A stretch of DNA of 5,278 bases from Anoxypelagibacter denitrificans (GTDB taxonomy: Bacteria > Pseudomonadota > Alphaproteobacteria > Pelagibacterales > Pelagibacteraceae), in the NCBI GenBank assembly GCA_017640265.1, contig JAGFVZ010000054.1, positions 1 to 5,278 of the forward strand. The letters run 5' to 3'. Positions 1 to 5,278 of this stretch are shown piece by piece. Every line of letters starts with the position of its first letter. The first letter of the stretch is position 1. The notes under the pieces are model-generated. The model searched no databases. It saw only the letters and a list, made by a program, of their open reading frames with translations, and was not told the DNA's origin. A program made the translations under genes and the position numbers.

Positions 1-114
1 GATTTAGGTTATGGTTATGAAATAAAAACAGCAAATATTTCAGGAATCATAGTCATTTTAGGATCTTTAGTTTTAACTGTTTTAATGTGGGCAATTGGAA
101 GAGGATTAATTTAA
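1..114 (+). CDS. sdhC: Succinate dehydrogenase cytochrome b556 subunit SdhC, C-terminal fragment
   Basis: Partial gene: the 5' part lies before the window, and 37 codons ending in TAA at 112-114 remain. The fragment opens with DLGYGYEIKTAN, matching the region just after the conserved H-L-x-W-D-x-G segment of SdhC, and continues into one hydrophobic helix (about residues 14-34, rich in I, V and L) ending in a short G-R-G-L-I tail. That fits the third transmembrane helix of this inner-membrane anchor subunit. In the family, SdhC with SdhD binds heme b and ubiquinone and anchors SdhA/SdhB; the SdhC heme ligand would lie upstream and cannot be checked. The stop codon directly abuts the sdhD start. 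The identification rests on this short match plus its position before sdhD-sdhA-sdhB. Confidence 0.85.
   Translation, partial: DLGYGYEIKTANISGIIVILGSLVLTVLMWAIGRGLI
97..105 (+). promoter_or_regulatory. Ribosome binding site for sdhD
   Basis: The purine-rich GGAAGAGGA lies inside the end of sdhC, 9 bases before the sdhD ATG at 115. It is the clearest Shine-Dalgarno-like sequence in the operon and supports that ATG as the start. Confidence 0.55.
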
Positions 115-441
115 ATGAAGGCATCACGCAAATGGATAATCCAAAGGGCAACTGCCTTGTTAATGATCCCTATAATGGGATGGTTTATTATAAATTTTAT
201 TTCAATTTATGACGAAGGTTATTTTGAAGTTATAAACTTTTTTTCTTCGGATAAATCCAAAACTAGAATACCAATTTTAATTATAATTAGTTTTGTTCAC
301 ATCATTTTGGGTTTGAAGGAAGTGTATCAGGATTATATTCAAGACGAAAAAATTAAAAGTACAGCCAACAAAATTACAAATGTTTTAGGTGTAACTATAC
401 CAGCAATAACAATTTTTATTTTATTTAATTTAAATATATGA
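115..441 (+). CDS. sdhD: Succinate dehydrogenase membrane anchor subunit SdhD
   Basis: Small hydrophobic inner-membrane subunit of complex II, 108 residues, about the usual family length. It pairs with SdhC to hold heme b and the ubiquinone site. The N-terminus carries the family signature W-x-x-Q-R-x-T-A (W7, Q10, R11, T13). Three hydrophobic helices follow, at about residues 12-31, 52-70 and 87-106. H62 sits where the SdhD heme b ligand is expected (E. coli H71), and D73-Y74 follow at the same spacing as the E. coli Asp82-Tyr83 pair at the quinone pocket. The ATG at 115 touches the sdhC stop (TAAATG) and has a good ribosome binding site. The stop overlaps the sdhA start by four bases (ATGA), so translation of the subunits is probably coupled. 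Confidence 0.93.
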   Translation: MKASRKWIIQRATALLMIPIMGWFIINFISIYDEGYFEVINFFSSDKSKTRIPILIIISFVHIILGLKEVYQDYIQDEKIKSTANKITNVLGVTIPAITIFILFNLNI

Positions 442-2213
442 GTTCATATAAAATTATTGATCATGAGTATGATGTAGTAGTACTAGGCTCAGGAGGTTCT
501 GGTTTGAGAGCTGCAGTGGGATTATCCGAAGCTGGATTGAAAACAGCATGCATTTCAAAAGTATTTCCAACCCGAAGCCATACATCGGCCGCTCAGGGAG
601 GCATTTCAGCAGCGCTTGGAAATATGGGTGAAGATGACTGGAGATGGCACATGTATGACACCGTAAAGGGATCCGACTGGCTAGGCGACCAAGATGCCAT
701 TGAGTATTTGTGCAAAGAGGCACCAAAAGCAGTAATAGAATTAGAAAGATACGGAGTTCCTTTTAGCAGAACAAAGGATGGGAAAATTTATCAAAGAGCC
801 TTTGGAGGTATGACAAAAAATTACGGAAATGGTACAGTCCAAAGAACGTGTGCAGCCGCCGACAGAACAGGTCATGCAATTTTACACACTTTATACGGAC
901 AAGCACTTAAGCATAATACAGAATTTTTTATAGAATATTTTGCATTAGATTTATTAATGAAGAATGGAGAATGCAAAGGACTTATTGCCTGGAATTTAAA
1001 TGACGGAACAATTCATAGATTTAGATCTCACATAACTATAATTGCCACTGGAGGGTACGGAAAAATTTATTATTCAGCCACTTCAGCACACATTTGTACT
1101 GGAGACGGGAATGCAATGGTTTTACGTGCCGGATTGCCACTACAGGATATGGAATTTGTTCAGTTTCATCCAACAGGAATATATGGTGTAGGCTGCTTAA
1201 TCTCAGAAGGCGTAAGAGGAGAAGGAGGCTATCTTTTAAATTCTGAAGGCGAAAGATTTATGGAAAGATATGCTCCGAGCGCTAAAGATTTAGCTTCCAG
1301 AGATGTTGTAAGCAGATCCATCGCTATAGAGATCAATGAAGGCAGAGGAGTTGGAAAAGAAAAAGATCATGTCAATTTACATTTGGACCATATAGATCCT
1401 ACAGTTATTGAACAAAGACTTCCGGGAATTGCTGAGTCAGCAAAGACTTTTTCAGGAGTAGATGTTACCAAAGATCCAATCCCTGTTGTTCCAACAGTTC
1501 ATTATAACATGGGAGGAATTCCTACAAACTATAAGGCCGAAGTATTAAGTTCGAATGGTGCGGAAAAGACTGTTCCTGGATTGATGGCGATAGGAGAAGC
1601 AGCCTGCGTTTCTGTTCATGGAGCAAATAGATTAGGATCAAATTCTTTAATTGATTTGGTAGTTTTTGGAAAAGCTGCCGCAAATAGAGCTGCTGAACTT
1701 GTAAAACCGAGATCTCCTCATGAAGAATTATCAAAAAATGAAACGGATAAATCTCTAGATCGTTTTGACAAGTTACGTAACTCAAATGGTTCAATAAAAA
1801 CATCTGAACTAAGATTATCAATGCAAAAAACTATGCAATCAAAATGCGCAGTTTTTAGAACAGAGAAAACTCTAAAAGAAGGAATGAATGAAATTAGAAA
1901 GCCATTTGAAGGGATAAAAAATATATCAGTTTCTGATAAATCATTATTATTTAATACAGATTTAGTCGAGACATTAGAATTTGATAATCTTATTAGACAA
2001 GCAATGATAACAATAGATTCAGCATATCATAGAAAAGAAAGCAGAGGAGCTCACGCAAGAGATGATTTTGCCAAGAGAGACGATAAAAGTTATATGCAAC
2101 ACACTTTAGCTTGGCAAAAAGGAAGTGAGGTAAAAGTTGCTTATAGACCAGTGCACAACAAAACATTAACTAATGATGTCCAATATTTTCCACCTAAAGA
2201 GAGAGTGTATTAA
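438..2213 (+). CDS. sdhA: Succinate dehydrogenase flavoprotein subunit SdhA
   Basis: Catalytic subunit of complex II, oxidising succinate to fumarate on the cytoplasmic side of the inner membrane. It has 591 residues, the normal length. The N-terminal dinucleotide-binding motif G-S-G-G-S-G is at residues 17-22. H48 in R-S-H-T-S-A-A-Q-G-G is the histidine that covalently binds FAD. Active-site residues line up with E. coli SdhA: H244 (FHPTG), E257 in SEGVRGEGG, R288 (SRDVVSRS), H355 (VHYNMGG) and R398 (NRLGSNSLID). The C-terminal region has the typical RESRGAHARDD motif, where the flavoprotein fold ends in a helical domain. No Shine-Dalgarno is visible before the ATG; the preceding 30 bases are almost all A/T. 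Start-up is therefore probably by coupling through the ATGA overlap with sdhD. The stop shares one base with the sdhB start (TAATG). The gene is intact. Confidence 0.98.
   Translation: MSSYKIIDHEYDVVVLGSGGSGLRAAVGLSEAGLKTACISKVFPTRSHTSAAQGGISAALGNMGEDDWRWHMYDTVKGSDWLGDQDAIEYLCKEAPKAVIELERYGVPFSRTKDGKIYQRAFGGMTKNYGNGTVQRTCAAADRTGHAILHTLYGQALKHNTEFFIEYFALDLLMKNGECKGLIAWNLNDGTIHRFRSHITIIATGGYGKIYYSATSAHICTGDGNAMVLRAGLPLQDMEFVQFHPTGIYGVGCLISEGVRGEGGYLLNSEGERFMERYAPSAKDLASRDVVSRSIAIEINEGRGVGKEKDHVNLHLDHIDPTVIEQRLPGIAESAKTFSGVDVTKDPIPVVPTVHYNMGGIPTNYKAEVLSSNGAEKTVPGLMAIGEAACVSVHGANRLGSNSLIDLVVFGKAAANRAAELVKPRSPHEELSKNETDKSLDRFDKLRNSNGSIKTSELRLSMQKTMQSKCAVFRTEKTLKEGMNEIRKPFEGIKNISVSDKSLLFNTDLVETLEFDNLIRQAMITIDSAYHRKESRGAHARDDFAKRDDKSYMQHTLAWQKGSEVKVAYRPVHNKTLTNDVQYFPPKERVY
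2196..2205 (+). promoter_or_regulatory. Ribosome binding site for sdhB
   Basis: A purine-rich AAAGAGAGAG within the last codons of sdhA lies 7 bases before the sdhB ATG at 2213. It supports that start, which overlaps the sdhA stop as TAATG. Confidence 0.45.
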
Positions 2214-2989
2214 TGGTTCAATTTAGTTTACCGCAAAATTCAAAAATTTTAAAAGGCAAATATTACAAAGACAAATCTGGTTCGGATAATTTAAAAAAAG
2301 TTAATATCTACAGATGGAATCCGTCAAATAATGAAAATCCTAGAATTGATACTTTTGAAGTTGATATGAATAATTGTGGGCCGAAAGTTTTGGATATTTT
2401 ATTTAAGATCAAAAATGAAATAGATCCTTCACTAACTTTTCGCAGATCTTGTGCTCATGGAGTTTGTGGTTCCTGCGCAATGAATGTAGATGGTACTAAT
2501 ACCTTATCATGTATTAAATCTCATTTGGACATTAAGGGTGATTTGAATATTTATCCTTTACCCCATTTAAAGGTTATAAAAGATTTAGTAGCTGATCTTA
2601 CTACACTTTATAAACAGTATGAGTCAGTAGAACCATGGTTAAAGACAAAAATTTCTGGAAAAGAAAAAGAAGAAATAAAACAATCCCAGAAAGACAGAGC
2701 AAAACTTGATGGATACTACGAGTGTATTTTATGTGCCTGTTGTTCTACTTCGTGCCCAAGTTATTGGTGGAATGGTGATAAATATTTGGGGCCGGCCGTA
2801 CTATTACAAGCTTATCGATGGATAAGCGACAGTAGAGACGAAGAGAAGAAAGAAAGATTAAAAAAAATTGCAGACGAATTAAAACTATACAGATGTCATA
2901 CAATCATGAACTGCACCAATTCGTGTCCAAAAGGTTTAAATCCAGCCAAGGCTATTGGTTCGATTAAAAAAATGCTTGCAACAAGTTAA
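2213..2989 (+). CDS. sdhB: Succinate dehydrogenase iron-sulfur subunit SdhB
   Basis: Electron-transfer subunit of complex II that links FAD in SdhA to ubiquinone in SdhC/SdhD. It has 258 residues, normal for alphaproteobacteria and slightly longer at the N-terminus than E. coli SdhB. The N-terminal ferredoxin domain binds a 2Fe-2S cluster through C80, C85, C88 and C100 (SCAHGVCGSC then LSC). The C-terminal domain binds 4Fe-4S through C171, C174, C177 and C238, and 3Fe-4S through C181, C228 and C234 (CILCACCSTSCP and RCHTIMNCTNSCPKG). All eleven ligands have the same spacing as in E. coli within each domain. P182, W186 and H229 match the residues that contribute to the quinone site. The ATG overlaps the sdhA stop by one base. 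The gene is intact and ends 24 bases before the preferred mmsA start. Confidence 0.97.
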   Translation: MVQFSLPQNSKILKGKYYKDKSGSDNLKKVNIYRWNPSNNENPRIDTFEVDMNNCGPKVLDILFKIKNEIDPSLTFRRSCAHGVCGSCAMNVDGTNTLSCIKSHLDIKGDLNIYPLPHLKVIKDLVADLTTLYKQYESVEPWLKTKISGKEKEEIKQSQKDRAKLDGYYECILCACCSTSCPSYWWNGDKYLGPAVLLQAYRWISDSRDEEKKERLKKIADELKLYRCHTIMNCTNSCPKGLNPAKAIGSIKKMLATS

Positions 2990-3013
2990 AACCTTAATTA
3001 ATCATTGAAAACA

Positions 3014-4366
3014 ATGAATTTAATTGAGCATTTCGTTGACGGCAAAGTCTTTAAAGGAACTTCAAAAAGAACTGGAAAAGTTTTCAATCCGGCCACGGGA
3101 GAAAAAAGCTCTGAGGTGAAATTTGCAACAACTGACGATGTTAATAAAACAGTATTAGTTGCTAAGAAAGCATTTATAAACTGGTCCCAGAAAACTCCTT
3201 TATTTAGAGCGAGAGTATTATTTAAATTTAAGGAATTAATAGAAAAAAATTCTGATGAATTAATAAAGATTATTGTTTCTGAGCATGGCAAAATTTATGA
3301 GGATGCCAAAGGATCATTAATTAGAGGTCTAGAAGTAGTTGAATTTGCCTGCGGCATTCCTCAATTATTGAAAGGTGAATTTACAGAAAATGTTGGTACT
3401 AATGTCGATAGCTGGTCAATGAGACAACCTCTTGGTGTTTGTGCTGGCATAACACCTTTTAATTTTCCAGCAATGGTTCCTATGTGGATGTTTCCAGTGG
3501 CCATAGCATGTGGCAATACCTTTATTTTGAAACCTTCAGAAAAGGATCCTTCATGCCCAATGAGACTTGCAGAACTTATTTTAGAGGCAGGTCTACCAGA
3601 AGGTGTTTTTAATGTGGTTAATGGAGACAAAGAAGCGGTAGATGCTTTAATCAGCAATAGAGACATCGCAGCAATAAGCTTTGTTGGTTCAACGCCAATT
3701 GCAAAATATATCTATGAAAATTGTGCAAAAAATGAAAAAAGAGTCCAAGCATTAGGCGGAGCAAAAAATCACTGTGTTGTGATGCCCGACTGTGATTTAG
3801 ATCAAGCAGTTAACGGACTAATAGGTGCCGCTTATGGCTCAGCTGGTGAAAGGTGTATGGCTCAATCTGTTGCTGTGGCAGTTGGAAGCATTGGAGATAA
3901 GTTAGTAGAAAATTTGGCAAAAAAAGTTAAAGCTTTAAAAATTGGTCCAGGATTAGATAAAAAATCAGAAATGGGTCCATTAGTTACTAAAGAACACTTA
4001 GAAAAAGTTGAAGGCTATGTAGACATTGGGGTGAAAGAGGGTGCCAACTTAGTTGTTGATGGAAGAAAAATTAAAATTAAAGATTATGAAAACGGATACT
4101 ATATAGGCGGATGTTTGTTTGATAACGTAAAAAAAAATATGAGAATTTATAAAGAAGAAATTTTTGGACCCGTGTTATCAGTTGTTAGAGCCAAAGATTT
4201 TAATGAAGCTATAAGTTTAGTTAATGATCATGAATTTGGAAACGGTGTGAGTATATTTACTAGAGACGGGGATACAGGAAGAACATTTACGAGCAAAGTC
4301 AAAACCTTCTTCATCGCATACAGAGAATCCATTGAGATCATATTTCGTGATCAGTTGATCGGCTAA
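3014..4366 (+). CDS. mmsA: Methylmalonate-semialdehyde dehydrogenase (CoA-acylating), truncated at its 3' end
   Basis: Aldehyde dehydrogenase superfamily enzyme of the MmsA type. It oxidises (methyl)malonate semialdehyde with NAD and CoA, releasing CO2 and giving acetyl- or propionyl-CoA in valine, beta-alanine or inositol breakdown. Visible landmarks, numbered from the ATG at 3014, are PFNFP (N150), LKPSE (K173), the FVGST turn (G225-T227), QALGGAKNH (245-253), catalytic C281 in AGERCMAQ, and EEIFGP (E382). The general-base Glu of ordinary ALDHs (E-L-G-G) is Ala here, as is typical of the CoA-dependent MmsA class. The frame is open from a TTG at 3005, but the ATG at 3014 gives the family-like start MNLIEHFVDGK and is preferred. 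Homology runs to about residue 430 (position ~4303). The remaining ~20 residues to the stop at 4364-4366 are antisense to the minus-strand gene. The normal end of the protein (~65-70 residues, with the HSFGGWK-type region) is missing, so as drawn it would probably not be functional. Confidence 0.9.
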   Translation: MNLIEHFVDGKVFKGTSKRTGKVFNPATGEKSSEVKFATTDDVNKTVLVAKKAFINWSQKTPLFRARVLFKFKELIEKNSDELIKIIVSEHGKIYEDAKGSLIRGLEVVEFACGIPQLLKGEFTENVGTNVDSWSMRQPLGVCAGITPFNFPAMVPMWMFPVAIACGNTFILKPSEKDPSCPMRLAELILEAGLPEGVFNVVNGDKEAVDALISNRDIAAISFVGSTPIAKYIYENCAKNEKRVQALGGAKNHCVVMPDCDLDQAVNGLIGAAYGSAGERCMAQSVAVAVGSIGDKLVENLAKKVKALKIGPGLDKKSEMGPLVTKEHLEKVEGYVDIGVKEGANLVVDGRKIKIKDYENGYYIGGCLFDNVKKNMRIYKEEIFGPVLSVVRAKDFNEAISLVNDHEFGNGVSIFTRDGDTGRTFTSKVKTFFIAYRESIEIIFRDQLIG

Positions 4367-5278
4367 TTCAACATCATCCTCATCCCTTACCTCTATCCTG
4401 CAATATTTCTCATCAATTTCATATATACCGATTTTGTCCCCCATTTGTCTTCCTTCCCTGAGAAAGCGAGGGAGTGTTACCAATCCTACTCCGGCAAGTC
4501 CTATATATAGCGGATCCTTCAATTCTCTGGGCATAAATCCTTCATCGATCTCTCTGATCCCTCCTTCCTCTTTTCTGAAATAAGATTTATATTCTCTATA
4601 AACGGGAATAAGTGTATCAACGCCAGTCTTTATCATCCTTTCAATCATCTTATCCAATAACCCTTTTGGCCTAAAAGGATATGTTTCTTTCAAAACAACT
4701 ATAACATCCGGTAGTATTCTTAACTTTTCCAGTTCTTTAATGGTATACTGCATAACATGGTCCAATCCTCCATAAGCATCGAAAACGTCTCCGGCTCTTA
4801 AAAACGGGGCCTTTGCTCCATATTTTTCAGCAATTGCAGCTACTTTTTCATTATCTGTAGAGACAAAAACATCTTTTATGTATTTACTTTCTTTCGCACT
4901 TCTTATAGTATTTTTTATGAGTGGAGTAGAATTAACATAATGAGTCTTACCTTTAATAGGAATTATTGCCAATATATTTAACAAATCAATCCTGAAGTGA
5001 TCATCACTTTTATTTTCAATCCCATTCATAGCTTCTAATATTCTTACCACATTATAACATCTTTCCCTGTCTCTGTGCTGATGTATCCCATGATAATGAT
5101 AGACGCTTGCCTCAGGCTCATAAATAATATGACACCCTTCCTCAAGAACCTTTTTTGCCCATATACGATCTTCTATATTGGTTACATTCTCATCAAAAGG
5201 AAAACGTTCCCAAATATCCCTTTTAATCACACTATTCGCATTATGAAAAAAACTATCTTTTACCTGCACCTTTTTATC
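4217..5278 (-). CDS. Glycosyltransferase family 2 C-terminus fused to a NeuA-like cytidylyltransferase domain, partial
   Basis: The gene enters from the right edge with its frame open at 5278; a GTG at 5269 could be taken for a start, but homologous sequence runs through it, so the true start lies outside. Numbering from the edge, residues 1-70 resemble the end of family 2 glycosyltransferases: FFHNANSVIKRDIWERFPFDE, then the E36-D37 acidic pair in NIEDRIWAKK, then YEPEASVYHYHG. Residues ~103-310 resemble CMP-N-acetylneuraminate synthetase (NeuA/NeuB-pathway nucleotide transfer): LAIIP, PLIKNTI, VFVSTDNEKVA and a final DEDDVELADQL. The usual R-G-G-S-K-G-x-x-x-K-N loop is replaced by IKGKTHYVN and is about 8 residues shorter. 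LQPTSPLR reads LKETYPFR, and the metal-binding IDIDT reads IEVRD, so activity is doubtful. A role in surface-glycan or flagellin glycosylation is inferred. Coding beyond position ~4295 (residues after ~329, 24 residues) is antisense to mmsA, so the true 3' end is lost. Gly GGG and Glu GAG are commoner than in the operon to the left. Confidence 0.78.
   Translation of the reverse strand, partial: DKKVQVKDSFFHNANSVIKRDIWERFPFDENVTNIEDRIWAKKVLEEGCHIIYEPEASVYHYHGIHQHRDRERCYNVVRILEAMNGIENKSDDHFRIDLLNILAIIPIKGKTHYVNSTPLIKNTIRSAKESKYIKDVFVSTDNEKVAAIAEKYGAKAPFLRAGDVFDAYGGLDHVMQYTIKELEKLRILPDVIVVLKETYPFRPKGLLDKMIERMIKTGVDTLIPVYREYKSYFRKEEGGIREIDEGFMPRELKDPLYIGLAGVGLVTLPRFLREGRQMGDKIGIYEIDEKYCRIEVRDEDDVELADQLITKYDLNGFSVCDEEGFDFARKCSSCIPVSSKYTHTVSKFMIIN
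4292..4306. other. Breakpoint joining two unrelated loci (probable chimera)
   Basis: At this point the plus-strand sequence stops encoding MmsA (last family-like residues TSKVK) and starts being the reverse complement of a glycosyltransferase/cytidylyltransferase gene (its last plausible residues GFDFA). No intergenic bases, repeat, transposon end or target duplication is visible. The bases AGCAAAGTCAAAACC read sensibly on either side, so the exact join cannot be placed more tightly and may include a few bases of microhomology. Two converging genes ending at one point is typical of a chimeric read or contig. A real recombination junction is less likely but not excluded by sequence alone. Confidence 0.75.

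Noticed and set aside
454..726. Antisense open frame inside sdhA on the minus strand
   Set aside because: It lies wholly opposite a strongly conserved part of sdhA, and its translation (rich in L, H and C, with no motifs) looks like a shadow of the sdhA codons.
1522..1821. Antisense open frame in the middle of sdhA
   Set aside because: It is Leu/Gln-rich low-complexity translation opposite conserved SdhA coding, with no start context or family resemblance.
3005..3013. TTG at 3005 as the start of mmsA
   Set aside because: It adds only three residues. Neither start has a convincing Shine-Dalgarno, and the ATG at 3014 gives the usual family N-terminus, so the ATG is preferred, though not proven.
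2990..3013. Terminator or promoter between sdhB and mmsA
   Set aside because: The gap contains only an A/T palindrome (TTAATTAA) with no GC stem or T-run, and it is too short for a convincing promoter.
2998..3666. Two antisense open frames opposite the start of mmsA
   Set aside because: Both mirror the mmsA frame, have no recognisable domain, and the overlapped plus-strand protein is clearly conserved.
4129..4137. Run of nine A bases in mmsA as a frameshift or slippage site
   Set aside because: The conserved MmsA frame continues unbroken on both sides (DNVKKN then EEIFGP), so no frame change is needed.
4217..4291. The last 24 residues of the minus-strand protein as a genuine C-terminus
   Set aside because: They are the exact antisense of conserved mmsA codons, so they arise from the join.
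4304..4366. A novel C-terminal extension of MmsA
   Set aside because: The ~20 residues after the join are the antisense of the NeuA-like coding sequence, not a conserved tail, and the normal MmsA C-terminus is not found in any frame downstream, so a simple frameshift also fails.

Overview
The window has two unrelated parts that meet at about position 4300. Positions 1 to ~4300 are an AT-rich, tightly packed plus-strand operon from an alphaproteobacterium. The proteins look like those of the SAR11/Pelagibacterales type: the SdhA and SdhB sequences are of the mitochondrial/alphaproteobacterial kind, coding is A/T-rich (TTA Leu, GGA Gly and GAA Glu favoured), and genes are spaced by zero or a few bases. 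The lineage is inferred from protein character only and was not searched.

Layout on the plus strand: the last 37 codons of sdhC (1-114), complete sdhD (115-441), sdhA (438-2213) and sdhB (2213-2989), then mmsA (from about 3014). Together sdhCDAB encode succinate dehydrogenase / respiratory complex II, which oxidises succinate to fumarate and passes electrons through FAD, three Fe-S clusters and heme b to ubiquinone. All expected cofactor ligands in SdhD, SdhA and SdhB are visible. MmsA is a CoA-dependent methylmalonate-semialdehyde dehydrogenase that turns malonate/methylmalonate semialdehyde into acetyl-/propionyl-CoA. Propionyl-CoA can enter the TCA cycle as succinate, so co-transcription with sdh makes metabolic sense.

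From about 4300 to the end, the minus strand carries a different gene. It is the C-terminal part of a family 2 glycosyltransferase fused to a cytidylyltransferase-like (NeuA-type) domain, a kind of gene found in surface-polysaccharide or flagellin-glycosylation loci. Its beginning lies beyond the window. Its nucleotide-binding and metal-binding motifs look eroded relative to classic CMP-sialic acid synthetases.

mmsA loses its C-terminal ~65-70 residues exactly where the minus-strand gene's coding begins, with no intergenic sequence. The remaining tails of both reading frames are simply antisense to the other gene. The most economical reading is a chimeric join (assembly or amplification artefact) between two different genomic loci, possibly two organisms; a true recombination breakpoint is the alternative. 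I see no RNA genes, CRISPR arrays, insertion sequences, significant repeats or convincing terminators, and no gene-free stretch longer than 300 bases.
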